Shown: positions 1 through 11,423 of the stretch, in pieces
Layout of the letters: every line of letters begins with the position of its first letter
Position numbering within the stretch: the first letter of the stretch is position 1
NCBI GenBank assembly: GCA_949987705.1
Contig: OX465283.1
Span: 134,318,101-134,382,100 of the forward strand
Source of the DNA: Thereva unica
Taxonomy: Eukaryota > Arthropoda > Insecta > Diptera > Therevidae
Length of the DNA: 64,000 nucleotides
Direction of reading: 5' to 3'
Notes under the pieces: model-generated
Databases searched by the model: none
The model's input: only the letters and a program-made list of their open reading frames with translations
What the model was told of the DNA's origin: nothing
Made by a program: the position numbers and the translations under genes

Positions 1-1430
1 AACCCCAAGACTGTGCGATAAGCCTTCTAGTTAGTCTGCTGAGAAACTCTGAATGTTTCTCAGGATTTTACAGAAGCTTCCAAGTCAAACCTTGCATGCC
101 TTTGGTCAAGTGATGATTGCTCGCTGGAGGGGTACCAGTTCAGTATTTAATACCTGTAAATTGAAGCAGTTATGAAGTCAAGAAAGTGCCCGACCCTAGA
201 GAGGTAGACTATTCTAGAGATACTTTCTAAATAAAATGATTTCCTATAGTAATAGTAGAACGGTTTATTTTATTTATTGAGAAACTTTATCCAAGAAGTC
301 ACTGATCGTATATTTTAAAGGATACTTAATGGCTTCCTGCATCAATTGCATCGGTTATTCCGTCAGTTATTAATTAACTTTCCTTTACATTAACGTATCC
401 ACAAGTCAATTGCTATCATATAATCTACTCTATCTTGCGCTACCAGTTTTAGATTGCACTAAGCACATATCAATCACTTAACTGCACCATACCGGACGCT
501 TCATAAATGTTGGGGCAGATCTTATAAAAATGATTCCATCTCAAAGTCATAAAGGTGTCAAAATATCTATGGCTTTTATTCACTTTGCAGCTAAAAAGCA
601 ATCAGCCAGTGAAACTACCTACTATATCTCGTACACCACATACTCGTAGTTTATCAAAATGCAGATAGCACGATCATTCAAAATTTTGCTATATCAATAA
701 AAGCGACGACAACTGACTTACGGCGAAATTAGTACGACTGCTGAGTCTTAAGTAGATTTGATTTTCACCAAGCCGGTACCCATGCCTGTGCGTATCACAA
801 ATGAGAGTACCCGTGCGGTACGGCAGGTAGATATTGGTAGGTATAGCATGAACACATTTTGGGTGGTGCGTTAATAGATTAATTAGCATGGGTGTGTGGT
901 GATGTAAAAAAAAAATAAAAGAAGAGGTATCCAACGATTCAGTTATTGTCTTATACCTGTCGCTTTTTTCGCACAATAAATGCGCTAAAAGAAGACGACG
1001 AAATATCGGCGGCATGATTGTATTTAGTTTTCGCGCTGTGTCTCTTTGGACATGCTGCACTCCAGCCAAGATCGACGATGAAGATGCAGACTTATTTGTT
1101 GGTGTAGCAAAACGGAATAAGTAGAAAATAAGAAGAAAAATATATGTATATATGAAGAAAAAAAAAATAAAGTGTGCAAAACTCCAACCAATGGCACAAT
1201 GTTTTTTATCAAAGAGCACAGAAGAGTGAGTAAAAACTACTTGCACATAAACATGCAGTTGAGGATAGGTTAAAACGTGAACGACGTTGTACGTTTATTG
1301 GTAAGTAAGTAAGTAAGGTAAGTAAGTACTTAATGCTTATATGTGGCACTCTGTGTACTGTCTTCGAGCGATTCAGGTATAGGCTTCAAATCGGACATAA
1401 TTTAAATTCTATAACGTCGTGCACAGCTGA
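1..1430. other. Intergenic region upstream of Osiris gene A
   Basis: I see no convincing gene here. The long minus-strand frame at 689-1246 is low-complexity (a phenylalanine/isoleucine-rich translation of A/T runs) with no start context or domain, so I do not call it. A short GTAA/AAGT tandem repeat lies at about 1300-1327, just upstream of the putative promoter of gene A. Confidence 0.6.
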
Positions 1431-1433
1431 GAG

Positions 1434-1471
1434 AATAAAACGCGATTTTCTGTGTCTCCTAGTCACAGTTC
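1434..1471 (+). promoter_or_regulatory. Putative core promoter of Osiris gene A
   Basis: An AATAAAA TATA-like box at 1434-1440 is followed about 27 bp later by AGTCACAGTTCAA (1461-1473), which fits an arthropod initiator. The same 13-mer occurs in the promoter of Osiris gene C. This would give a 5' UTR of about 245 bp before the ATG at 1710. An alternative is the canonical TATAAATAG at 1551-1559, which would give a shorter UTR. The shared 13-mer favours the first choice, but no transcript evidence is available. Confidence 0.4.
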
Positions 1472-1709
1472 AACGGTTGCTTTTGAACACGAACCACTTA
1501 ACAAAAAAAACAAAAAAACAAAAAAAATAGGATAAAAAGGAGTTTTTGGATATAAATAGTAATAATAATAAAATATAAAAAAAAAATAAACAAGGATTTA
1601 CGCAAAAACTGTTTTCGTTGAAATTTTTTTTCCTGGGATTATATTGTAGGCTCTTAAGGAGCTGATTAGTGGATATAAAAAATATATTTGGTTTCTTTGG
1701 ATATCCGAA

Positions 1710-3413
1710 ATGATAAAAAGGATTTTGTGCTCGCTAGCCCTTGTGGCGGTTGTGGTTTGTGCTGATACAACGGAATCTGATAACATATTGAGTAGTGCCT
1801 TAAGTATTATGAAGGATTGTGGTGATAGATCGTTAATATTGTGCTTAAAGGTAATATTTGTTTTTTTTATATCTTATTTTATACAATTAAAAAAAGTGAA
1901 AGATAAATGTGTTTAAAAAAAAGAGTTTAATTTAAAAAAAATTAAAAAAAAAAAAATTTAATTCATTTACAGGAAAGAGCACTGCATTACATGGATACAC
2001 AAGAAGGTGATGTAAAATTAACTGATGGCATTCAATTAATTAAAACTGATGAAATACCAGCGGGAAGATCATTGAATGACATTAACCTACCAACAGAGCC
2101 GGAGGCACGTGAAAATGAAATTGATACACTTTTAGTTGAGCGTGTTGCAAGATTTTTTGGCACTCATACCTTACAATTTAAAGTACCAAAAGATTCAATT
2201 GAAGAAATGCAAAAAACATTAGAAGAAGGTAAGTAAACTCAATTAATATTCAAGTAACTCAAGTAGTTAAAATTTAAAAAAAAAAAAAATTAACGCAAGT
2301 AATTCAAGTAACTCAAGTAATTCAAGTTCAAAAAAAAAAAATAATCAACGAGACGTAATCGATTTAAAAGTTTGGTCTACAAACCTTATTTATTTTTTTT
2401 ATTAATTATCGAAAAGTAAAATCTAATTTCAACTCATCCAGACTAGACTAGACTAGACCCATCTGAGACAGGTTGGTGAAATAAAATAAAAAAAAATGTT
2501 CGTTACAGCATTGAAAATTATCCACAGTCGGAAAGAGAAGAAAGTTTTGTTTGGGCTATGGTCATTAAGATACGACAAAAAAAACGTTTGGTCTGCGTCT
2601 TTTTCTTTATAAAAAGAACTCAAGCTACAAAAAAAATAAACGTTTGGTCTGGGTCTTTCTTTTTTTTTTTATAAAAAGAACTCAAGATTGCATCATGATG
2701 ATATCAAGAAGCAAGTTTTACACTGTTTTTTTTTTCTTGCATATGATTGAAGAAAGTTTTTAAATTTTTTATTTCAGTAGTAATATATATTTTTAAGAAT
2801 TACGAGTAATGTTTCATGTTTCATGGATCATGAAAGTTTTGTGGTATTTTAATGAATTTTCGGTGTCAATGGCCGCCGTATATTTTTCAGTTTGTACGTG
2901 ATGCAATAATTTCTGATTCTCGTCGAAAGAAATCGATTCGTAACACTTTTTTTTAAAGAGATAGAGAAAGAAAAAAAAATTGAGGTTGTATGTGATTAGA
3001 ATTTGAAAATAGAAAATTATGAATTTTTTTTTTCTAGTTAATATTAATTTTTTTTTACTATATATCTTTTTTTTTTGTTCTTAATTCCAGCTCGTGGCAA
3101 GAAGAAAGATAAAAAGAAGCTTCTACTGCCACTTTTATTATTGTTGAAGCTGAAGGCAGCCGCACTTCTTCCACTTATTATCGGCTTCTTAGCTCTAATT
3201 GCCTTTAAGGCATTGATAATTGGCAAGATCGCATTAGTGCTATCTGGTATTATCGGTATTAAGAAGCTATTGGAATCAAAGCAGTCAAGTCAGAGCTATG
3301 AGGTAGTAGCACATCCGCATTATTCTCATGGATCATCGTATGACGAGCATGGGCATTATGGTCGATCAGTTGATGATGCACAGAATCTAGCGTATTCCGG
3401 GTACACCAAATAA
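1710..3413 (+). CDS. Osi9: Osiris family protein (DUF1676), gene A, Osi9-like
   Basis: Three coding exons, 1710-1850, 1973-2228 and 3091-3413, all with GT/AG junctions, encode about 239 aa. The introns are phase 0 and phase 1. Residues 1-18 form a signal peptide. Cysteines at 37 and 45 are the family's two-Cys region. A block VERVARFF...QFKVP follows, then the lysine step RGKKKDKKK (134-142) and a hydrophobic segment of about 55 residues ending GIIGIKKLLES. The tail contains HPHY and the Osiris hallmark AQNLAY at 229-234. Osiris proteins are insect-specific secretory or membrane proteins tied to cuticle and tracheal morphogenesis, with a probable vesicle or apical-membrane location. The block with FFGTHTLQFKVP recalls Drosophila Osi9 from memory only, so the family is sure but the ortholog number is tentative. 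Length is typical. Intron 2 (862 bp) carries simple repeats. Confidence 0.9.
2237..2330. repeat. Degenerate AACTCAAGT tandem repeat in intron 2 of gene A
   Basis: Units such as AACTCAAGTA and ATTCAAGTA recur several times directly after the exon 2 splice donor, interrupted by two A-runs. It is a degenerate microsatellite or minisatellite with no coding signal. Confidence 0.6.
2581..2686. repeat. Two-copy direct repeat in intron 2 of gene A
   Basis: Two near-identical units (2581-2624 and 2638-2686) each run from AACGTTTGGTCTG to ATAAAAAGAACTCAAG. They differ mainly in the length of the T-run, so this is a local tandem duplication. Confidence 0.7.
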
Positions 3414-3671
3414 AAAAAAATTAAATTTAAAATTTAAGAAAAAAAAAAAATAATACAGTCTAGTTATCACAACTTAATCATAAGATAACATAAATTTTAT
3501 GTATACTATGATAATTTTATTTATTTATTTATTTATTAATTTTAATTATTAATTTTATATAGTTTCCTATTAAAAAAAACTCCTTCTGTTTTTTTATTTT
3601 CTTTACTCTAATTAAGACAGACTTAGATACCATAATGAGAATGAACTAAAAAAAACAAATACTATTGTAAA

Positions 3672-3677
3672 AATAAA
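3672..3677 (+). terminator. Candidate polyadenylation signal of gene A
   Basis: AATAAA lies 259 bp after the stop codon. Intervening sequence is A/T-rich with no closer perfect hexamer on this strand, so a 3' UTR of about 280 bp is inferred. Confidence 0.4.
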
Positions 3678-3679
3678 AG

Positions 3680-5629
3680 ATAGAAAATTCTTTTTTAATA
3701 GTGGAACGGATCTATGTATGTAGATAAAAAAAAACATTTTTGTACAAGAAAACTCTTTATTTTATTTTTTTATTTATCTTTATTAATTTATTTATCACAT
3801 CTCGACTAAAGCAAAACATAGAAAATTAATTTTCGCTGATTTTGTTGCTTTCTTTTCTTTCTTCTTATATATGTATGTGTATGTATGATCAAGATTTGTG
3901 AAAAGTAGTTCACTAGAGTTATAACAGTCAACACTGGGATAAGAAGTGGATAAATTGCAAGATTTTTTCTTTTTTTTGTGTGTAAATAACATAAATTATT
4001 CTGCTCATGCACGTGAAACGTTTGCCACACGATCATCTGGGTAGATCATCATAGTCAACAACCAGTTTTTATTAATATGGCACATGCATACTTAGCGAAT
4101 TAAATTGGATAAATTGTTAGATATACATATATACTTATATAAATATAATATTGGATTCACTTGATAGGATATTTGAAGAGTAAGTAAAAAAAAACAAACA
4201 AACTATAACTATCACATGAAGAAAAACGAGATTTTTCAGTGTCGATAACGGAACTAGCATTTTCCTCTTGGGAATTTCTCAATGCACACATTCTAGGTCA
4301 AAACATACATTTTCCATATGGATAAGGTGTTTTATCCAATTTTCTGAAGCTGTTTGGGTGGCTTTCTTATATGCGAGATGGGTGGTTGCTTTTCAATGAT
4401 TTGGATAATATTGAATTACGTGCAGTCATATCTGGATAGGTTTCTTTTGTGCTTCAAGTGCACTTATATATCCAAAAAAATAAAAAGATAAATATTTCTT
4501 AAACACTTTTTATCCAGCAAATATCAAACAAAGTCTTCAATTCTTGTTAAAAATATCTCCACCTTCTTCGACCAGCAGCGGTGTGTGTATTTACCACAAA
4601 TCGAAAGTTGGTTGTTTTGTGTATTTTTATTTTTTTCCAATTTTATTATATCCAATTTTGTTTTATCTTTTTATTTTAATTTTTGTTTCCCCCCAAGAAG
4701 CCGAAGAAGTTGTGCATTGCATACATATGAACGAAACACTTTCACCAGTCTGGGTTGGGTTTTACATCTTGGAGAAGACTTAAAGAGCACCTCCACGTCC
4801 ACCGCATTTGGCTTCTTTTGATGACGTCTTGGAAGAAGGTCACTTTCATCTCTACCGGATGAACGTTGTTTGTTTTCTTACAAATATTTTTGTAGTGAAT
4901 ATATCTTGGGTTCATTTTTTTTCTTATTTCTTTCTTAACTTTATACTAAGGTATTTTGCTGTGTGACTTTTAATTTGGGCATTTCTTATTTTGCTCTTTA
5001 CTATGCCGCCTGGTGTTTGTTCCATATTATTTCTAAGAATTATACTATAGAGGAATTGTCGCTAATATAACCTACGATGGGATCTATAAATGACAGTCTT
5101 TGGCTGGCTGATTGGAGTCTCGTTCGTCTATGAACGACGGAAGAGATGTTGGGCGACGACTTATCGAGTGCGGTGTTTCAGGTTTTATTTTCTTATTGGT
5201 AACAATATATAAAAGTTGTTGGAGAATGGTGGAATGGGGTTAATAGTGACCAATTTGTAGGCAATATGAGGAGCGCAAGTTAAGTAGGCTGTTTTCTGGT
5301 TAAATGAATATTTTCGTTATATGCGCACGCATTGAAAATTCTGTTTGGTTCATACTGTATTTATATGTATGTGTAGGGGACCGATGGAAATTTCACTTTT
5401 ATGTGGACTAGTATCGATATTGTATCTTGTTGATAAAAAAAACTTCTAGCGAAGTGGAACAGGTGCTCGGCAGGAAGGAAATACAAAACTAGCCAGTTGA
5501 GGTGACTTTTTGGCAAGTGATGAGTAGGAAGGTGGATCAGAGCGGTCAAACTCTCTCCCTTAGCATTGACACGAGGTCGCTCATACAGTTTAAAGAACAT
5601 GTCCCTATTCTACGGCTTCGGTTGAATTA
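3680..5629. other. Intergenic sequence between gene A and the first LINE remnant
   Basis: No gene is recognised. The frames at 3795-4036 (-) and 4544-4821 (+) are A/T-run translations without domains. Sequence after about 5,040 is less AT-rich and may be old repeat, but I cannot name it. Confidence 0.5.
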
Positions 5630-6000
5630 AACTAACTAACGGCCGCAACCTTTTCGCCCAAGGTTACGCAGACGATGTTGTCATCGTAGTAACGGACTGG
5701 TAGTACAAAGGGTTACACCTAAGCTTGGTTTTTTCATAAAAAAAAAAAAAAAAAAAAAAAACCGATGAAACTGAAGGAGCAAAGTCAAGATATCTGCAGC
5801 AGGCACTGATATCTAGCTGGTTCGATAGCGTAAGACTAAAAGTCAATCACGATAAAACGATTCTGGTTTCTTTCACCAGAAAACGATCACTATCGGGGCT
5901 TTCGGAACCGACACTCCCAGATAGAACTATAGGCTTTTCACAAAAAGCCAAATATTTAGGAATGACGCTCCGGGGGAATCGTAACGGTTTAGCCACTAAA
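5630..6000 (+). mobile_element. R1/I-like LINE reverse transcriptase fragment
   Basis: The plus strand encodes LTNGRNLFAQGYADDVVIVV, with the catalytic YADD box at about 5672-5683. After a short foreign insertion (5694-5760) the same frame sense resumes with a thumb region containing SRYLQQAL, VNHDKT and KAKYLGMTL. No EN or upstream fingers remain, so this is a truncated relic. Confidence 0.8.
5694..5760 (+). mobile_element. Ultra-short LINE-A 3' tail inserted in the RT fragment
   Basis: About 43 bp of the LINE-A 3' end (GGACTGGTAGTACAAAGGGT through CTAAGCTTGGTTTTTTCAT) plus a poly-A run of about 24 interrupts the RT codons just after VVIVV. Removing it restores the expected Thr-Asp-Glu continuation. 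The same tail ends the copies near 39,258, 46,276 and 48,470. A duplication of only 2-3 bp (AC/AAC) is visible. Confidence 0.8.
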
Positions 6001-6580
6001 TCGTTTTACAATTTGTTTGTTAGAGTTTCACATATCACCCTGTATTTTGTACTTGTATACTATTTTCATAGTTAAGATACCAAGGTACGTACAATCTCCC
6101 ATCCGCCCAATTAAAATTTCAAAAGTGACGATTCATCCCCACCCTGAGCCAGATATATTGGAATTTAATCAAAATTCTTACAGGTTAACAAAAATACATT
6201 ATTAGAAGAACATGTGTTTTTTAATGCGAAATACTAGAACCTCAGGAAAGGCCCTTTATATTGTCGACAATATATTTTTTCGTTAGATAGTGAAGAGACT
6301 GAGAAGTGAAGGAAAGAACAGGCACAACCAAACCATGATTTTTTTTATTCCACCTACTTCCAACTATTACTATCGCGACTCTGACATCGGGGCTTCGAGA
6401 AACAACTCGCTGGAGAGTTATGCCTCCTGAAACGAGTTCAATATTATCAACCAACCGATGACATGCGCTTTGGTGGAACGGAGAAAGGCTAGGGAAGGCT
6501 ATGACACGAGAAATTAGGAATGTAATAGGGATGAAAAAAAGGAAAGTTATGTAGCTGAAAAGAGGAAAAGGAGAAGGACC
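6001..6580. other. Unassigned sequence
   Basis: No gene recognised. The stretch from about 6,240 to 6,580 may be the body of the tRNA-like SINE that begins at 6,652 on the minus strand. Confidence 0.4.
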
Positions 6581-6582
6581 GT

Positions 6583-6652
6583 GGGGCTGACGGGATTCGA
6601 ACCCGGGATCTCTGGGATGGTGGCCACGCCCCTAGGCTCCCGAGGCCCCCCT
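6583..6652 (-). repeat. tRNA-like SINE head
   Basis: The minus strand carries a perfect RNA polymerase III B box, GGTTCGAATCC (6593-6603), inside a T-arm-like hairpin (CGGG TTCGAAT CCCG) followed by TCAGCCCCA. About 70 nt upstream the sequence is GC-rich, but it cannot form a clean acceptor stem or cloverleaf and the A box is weak. This fits a decayed tRNA-derived SINE better than a functional tRNA. Confidence 0.5.
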
Positions 6653-7199
6653 ATACTTTACTAAAAGTATCCAAAATCAACCTAATTGAAATTCAGGAGA
6701 CAACACATATTTCTAAAGACATCCGTTTTTCAACCGATTTCAGACATGGTCATTATATTCTAATAGCTAATATCTAATATATTCTCTTAATATCAAACAG
6801 CTATCCACCACAACAGAACAATATATTTTCCTTCTTTTTTGTTTAGGCAAGCGAGGCTTGCACCATCTACATATATTCCTGGGAAGCTGAGCTCTTCACG
6901 TGCACTGTAGAAGCTATCTAATGAAGGTTAGAACACAAATTTTCGCTGCACTTTCAAATAACATACACACACCGAGCTTTCTTTCCAACCTTTGATACGG
7001 CGCATACCCACTCTTATAGGGAAAAAGCCTAGTAGTATAGCTTAGTTTGCCCCGGGCCACCTACTTCATAATATCAATAAAATCAAGCTTTTCGTTTGTT
7101 TTTGTCTTCGGCTGAAGCTCTTGCGGTTTGTGTCTTGCGAACCTTTTGCGGTTTGCTGAGCCTTTTTTGGTGTATCTTTGAGCCACATACAGTCAGAAA

Positions 7200-7330
7200 A
7201 ATTGATATAAAGGCACCCTTATTGCGGGGCTTTGATAACATGTTGCTCTGGTATTTATTGCAGCATTGTCTTGCTGAAAATGAAACGGCGTACCATGTTT
7301 TGAAGCTGACGGCGTCTACTTTATATTTGT
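7200..7330 (-). pseudogene. Tc1/mariner-like transposase remnant 1
   Basis: The minus strand reads HGTPFHFQQDNAAINTR, matching the FQQDN...H catalytic region of Tc1-like transposases. Flanking frames are broken by stops. A second independent remnant lies 300 bp away. Confidence 0.5.
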
Positions 7331-7559
7331 CAAGTTTCATACTCCTTAAACTTTGTTTGGCCGAGTGGTACTCATTCGAACCGTTATGGTTCAATTTTGA
7401 AGCATTTTTACTGCAAAATTTGATATAAAGTCGAAAGTTTGTGTGGCAGTAAACAGGCCTTTGTTGACTAAAATTGGAAAGTTAATTATTTTATAATGGA
7501 TTTGAGTTGATTTAAGCGATTTTGCATTATATTGATTAAGTTTTGTAAAAGTAGAATGC

Positions 7560-7790
7560 CAATGCTATCCCAAGTTCTTCTTTTGATTGCTGAAGGGTTG
7601 AAAATTGTCTGCCGTTGGTGGAAACCCGGGGGACTAGAACTCCACAAAGATTTTCAATTCAGTCTGGCCAAAAAATAGTCGGTGTTTCGGTGCTCCGGAA
7701 CCAATCTTCAACGATCCTTGCCTGATGAACAGCATTGTCTTGCTGAAAAATGAAGTTGGGGACTCCGAGCTCGTCCTGGAAATCATCTCT
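7560..7790 (-). pseudogene. Tc1/mariner-like transposase remnant 2
   Basis: The minus strand encodes GVPNFIFQQDNAVHQARIVE, then DWF, then WPD, an in-frame stop, and IENLCGVLVPRV, followed by GRQFSTLQQ. This is the C-terminal catalytic part of a Tc1-like DDE transposase. The usual SPDLNP between WP and IEN is lost, the frame has a stop, and no terminal repeats are evident, so it is inactive. Confidence 0.8.
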
Positions 7791-8171
7791 GAGAACACTT
7801 GCTAAGAATCATGCCCATACGTACCTAGATTACGAATAAAGTGCCATAATTTTTTTGGAGGTACTATATATTATTGTCGAGCTGCCTTTTAGCATATGAT
7901 CGTTCAGCTAATCGTAGAAGAGCAACCGCAGTTTTGTATCTTATGAACAATGAGCTGCTTCATTGCGCTGCTTTTTGTATTGATGGTAAAGAAAGCGCGT
8001 TCAGCCAATGAAGAATGTATTTCAAGAGATAACCAAAACCAGTTACAGCGCTTGGTATTTATATTAATTGTACGTAATGGGACAAATTGCTCAAAAAGAC
8101 CAGCAATTACTTTATTAAAATTTTGAACTTTTTTATTCACACATTGATAGAAAAATTGTCTTGATTCCAGC

Positions 8172-8313
8172 TAGTAATGAGCAAACGCAAGAGCAAAACA
8201 AGACTAATCTAGTCTTGGTCTTGTCTTATTCTTGTTATTGCAAGAATTGAAGTCTTGTTCTTGGTCTTACTATATGTGCAAGAACAAGACAAGACCACTT
8301 TTGCTCATCACTA
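8172..8313. mobile_element. Small hAT-type MITE with 8-bp target duplication
   Basis: This 142 bp element has imperfect terminal inverted repeats (TAGTAATGAGCAAA left, TAGTGATGAGCAAA as complement of the right end). It is flanked by perfect ATTCCAGC direct repeats at 8164-8171 and 8314-8321. The 8-bp duplication and TAG ends fit the hAT superfamily. The interior is rich in CAAGAC/GTCTTG words that fold back on one another. There is no coding capacity. Confidence 0.85.
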
Positions 8314-8321
8314 ATTCCAGC

Positions 8322-9080
8322 AATTCGATGGTCTTCGTTTCATTGTCTTGAGTAGAAAAATTGTCCAGTATTAACATGAGAATGCTGTCTCAGACTGACA
8401 CTAGAAATTCTTGAGCTAAGCAATTCTATTTCTTCGCTCAATACTTCTAAGAAGTTGAGTTGCTTTAATTAAAAAAATGAGTATCTTAAACATAGACTTT
8501 TTTTACCTCTAGTCAACTTTTGTCTTCATCCAAGACAATCAAACCAAGACTATGAGTGTTGCTTATCCCGAAACAATTTTTTTTTCGTTTATCGAAAACA
8601 TTATTTGCTTGGTCCAAGAAAAAGTGTCTTACGACAAGAATGTTTTTTTATCAGTGCCGTATTGGAATTAAAAACTGTAATACGCTAAGTTGACCCAAAG
8701 ATATTGTATTGATGAATTAGTAATGAAGCATCTCAAGGAATTGTGTACATATATACCAACCGTGCCTCCCCTACGAGATATCCGGTTATATTTCTAAAGA
8801 GGATGTAGTTGGGAATGGACATGAAGGGACATTGTCCCACTACTTCCGGTGCGCTACTTAGCCAAGGAGATTAAGGAATAAAAATAAATAATAATATTTT
8901 TCTCAGTTGACAGCTTATCTTAAAAACTCAGACATATGTAGATTTCGATATATAGTTTGACGTTATAAAATAAAGTGTTGTAAAATAATTAGTTGTACTA
9001 TGTGAATTAATTGCATCAGTCCCAACCATTGAATCTCAAAGCCTTCCACAGACAGAAGTCTTGAATTTACATTCTTAGTA
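8322..9080. other. Unassigned sequence
   Basis: No gene, RNA or clear repeat end recognised. AT-rich, with scattered short similarities to the Tc1-like remnants upstream that I could not resolve. Confidence 0.4.
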
Positions 9081-9082
9081 AG

Positions 9083-9228
9083 CTATGTTTCACTTACCAC
9101 AATCGCATGCACATTCGATTTGGAAAATACATTATAAAAGAATTCAAATTTGTTTCTCAGGCTCCTAGCATTCAAATAGCACACGTTAGGGCCTTTGATG
9201 CCTGATGAAAGGATGTTTAAAGTAGTTC
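9083..9228 (-). mobile_element. LINE endonuclease N-terminal fragment
   Basis: The minus strand encodes NVCYLNARSLRNKFEFF then HAIVVSET, the start of an APE-type endonuclease (the conserved N-A-R-S-L and I-x-x-S-E-T boxes). Only about 48 codons remain. The upstream side is cut by the MITE at 9231-9666. Confidence 0.75.
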
Positions 9229-9230
9229 TT

Positions 9231-9666
9231 AAGCCTGAACTACATTGAAAAGCGGTGCAGTGCAGCACTGCGCAGTATGTTGCAGTAGTTTATAAGAGAA
9301 CGCGTGGTAAGACACATTGAATAAGCAGTATTTTGACATTGACTATTCCTATATAGTCTTTTATAATTTTTTTTTTGTAGTCCCTGTGACTTTTGTTGTC
9401 TAGAAAGTCCTTATTTCTCACTAATTCTATCAATTTTTAGTCATCCATTTTGACAACAATGGCAATGACAACTTCATATGATGTTTTTTTAGAAATTGGC
9501 ATGCAGTGCAAGCAGTTTTTTTTAGAAATTAGCCTAAGACAAGGCAGCGCAGTGCAGTGCAGTGCAAGGCAGTGAAGTTAATGTGAGTTGCCACGTTCAG
9601 TTACAAGAAGTCTAAATTTCACTTCGCAGTGCTGCACTGCACTGCTTTTCAATGTAGTTCAGGCTT
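9231..9666. mobile_element. MITE/foldback element with GCAGTGCA-rich termini
   Basis: The left end AAGCCTGAACTACATTGAAA and its complement at the right end (9642-9666) are followed inward on both sides by repeated GCAGTGCA/TGCACTGC words. The interior has no ORF. It interrupts a LINE endonuclease relic. TA occurs just outside both ends, so the target duplication may be TA, but that is not certain. Confidence 0.75.
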
Positions 9667-9668
9667 TA

Positions 9669-10130
9669 CCCGGCCAATACACGGGCCAGTTCTACTGACA
9701 CTGTCGCTGACACTGAATCGTGTAAACACTCACTGACAGGTTTTTTGTACTGACAAGTCAGCGCTGGCGAGACAGTTTTGAAGTCAGTGCTGACTAGTGA
9801 AATGCCAAATTCAGTATTTTAAATGGCGGATTACGGATGCGAAATGGTATTACTTTAGAATAAATAATTAAAAAATCTATAATTTTAGGAAACAATGGGA
9901 GAATGTAAATTAAGTCGGCTGCAAATAATAAACCTAATAGAAAAGTGCGAGGAAAATCCTTGCTTATAGGATTTAACCTTTACTATTTACGTTTGTATAC
10001 TGGTCTGTGACATTTTAGAAATGAACTGACTTGCCAGTTAATTGAATGTAATCAGATCAGAGTCAGTGGATTTGACAAGCGGAGTCACTACTGACAGTAA
10101 GCAGTACTGACTTGGTAAATGCCGGCTTGC
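9669..10130. repeat. Possible second MITE, TGACA-rich
   Basis: Sequence abutting the previous element starts with CCCGGCCAATACACGGGCCA and ends near ATGCCGG. Many ACTGACA/TGTCAGT words are in inverted orientation at the two sides. The ends match only loosely, so boundaries are approximate. Confidence 0.35.
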
Positions 10131-10247
10131 TCGTTCTAATGTACATATGCTATCCAACACCTTATAGTACAAAGCGCGAATGCCCCAGCTGAACAAACAA
10201 CAAAATTTTAAAAATAAGAAACACAAAGGTAACGCACCTTTTGCAAC

Positions 10248-11423
10248 TTCTTCTTCGATGGCTCTACAGCCCAATTCGAGCCTTGGCCTCCATCAGCTTC
10301 TTCCTCCAGACGTCTCTCTGCTCCGCAGCTTGTCTCCAGTTTCTTGTGTTGAGCAGTTTTGCTGCATCGGCCTTAACATTATCTTCCCACCTTAACCGTG
10401 GTTTGCCAACTGGTCTTTTGCCATCTGGTAGTAGATACAGGGCTTTTTTTGGTATCCTTGAGTCATCCATTCTTTGGACATGGCCGGCCCAACGTAAACG
10501 TAGTAGTTTGGCATGGGTCGAAAGTTTACATTCTTTGTATAAGTCGTACAATTCCTGATTGTAGCGTATTCTCCATGCACTGTCTTCATTGATTGGGCCG
10601 TATATCCTTCGGAGAACCTTCCTCTCAAATATATCCAGCTTGTCTGCGGATTTCTGGGAGAGACTCCAAGCTTCACATCCATACGTAGCTACTGTACGTA
10701 TGATGGTTTTGTAGATTCTTATTTTAGTTTTTCTGTGGATGTCTCTGGATTTCATTACTGGCAGTAGTGAGAAGTATGTTCTGTTCGCGGCGTTTATTCT
10801 TCTTTGTACGTCTATCGTTTCATCGTTGTCTTCGCTGACTGTGGACCCCAGGTAGTTAAATTGGTTTACCCGTTCAAAGTTATATTCCCCTCAGGTGGTA
10901 TTGTGGTTTCTTCTTCTTCTTTCCACCCTTGACTGAATTAGAATCTTACTCTTCTCTGCGTTTATTTGCAGCCCTATATGTTTTGCTATATCTTCTAATT
11001 CTGTAAATATTTCTCTAAGATATGACAGTGATCTTGCAAGGCAGTTTATATCGTCGGCATATCCTGCCGACTGTTTGGATTTGTTAAGCAGGGTTGCGTT
11101 CGCATCAATGTTAACCTTGCGAATTACTCCTTCTAGGCAGAGATTAAATAGCATGGGTGCCAGCCCATCGCCCTGCTTTAAGCCTTGCTTGACTGGGAAG
11201 GATTCCGTCAATTCTCCTTGTATTCTGACTGCACATCTTGTATTTTCCATTGTCATTTTTGTTAATTTTATTATCTTCATGGGGATGTTTAGGTCCAGCA
11301 TTGTTTCATACATTTGCTCCCTGTCGATGCTGTCGTATGCTTGTTTAAAGTCGATGAAAAGTTGATACACGTCAATGTTGTATTCCCAGCACTTTCGGAG
11401 GATTTGCCTTATTGTGAAGTTGT
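10248..11423 (-). mobile_element. LINE-C (RTE-like), 5'-truncated, RT with one nonsense codon
   Basis: The minus-strand frame from 11,423 to 10,264 encodes an RT palm with LFIDFKQAYDSIDR, GLKQGDGLAPMLFNL and GYADDINCLA. A C-terminal region follows with ATYGCEAWS, FERKVLRRIYG and RLRWAGHVQRM, ending KARIGL. One in-frame TGA at 10,891-10,893 breaks an otherwise open frame. Direct repeats GCACCTTTTGCAAC at 10,234-10,247 and 11,424-11,437 flank the copy and look like a 14-bp target duplication. The endonuclease is absent, consistent with 5' truncation on insertion. Confidence 0.88.

Noticed and set aside
689..1246. 185-codon minus-strand open frame
   Set aside because: Rich in Phe, Ile and His from translating A/T runs; no domain and no splice or promoter context, and it overlaps the upstream region of gene A.
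6583..6652. Functional tRNA gene on the minus strand
   Set aside because: B box and T-arm are perfect, but the acceptor stem does not pair and no anticodon arm can be drawn, so a SINE head is more likely.
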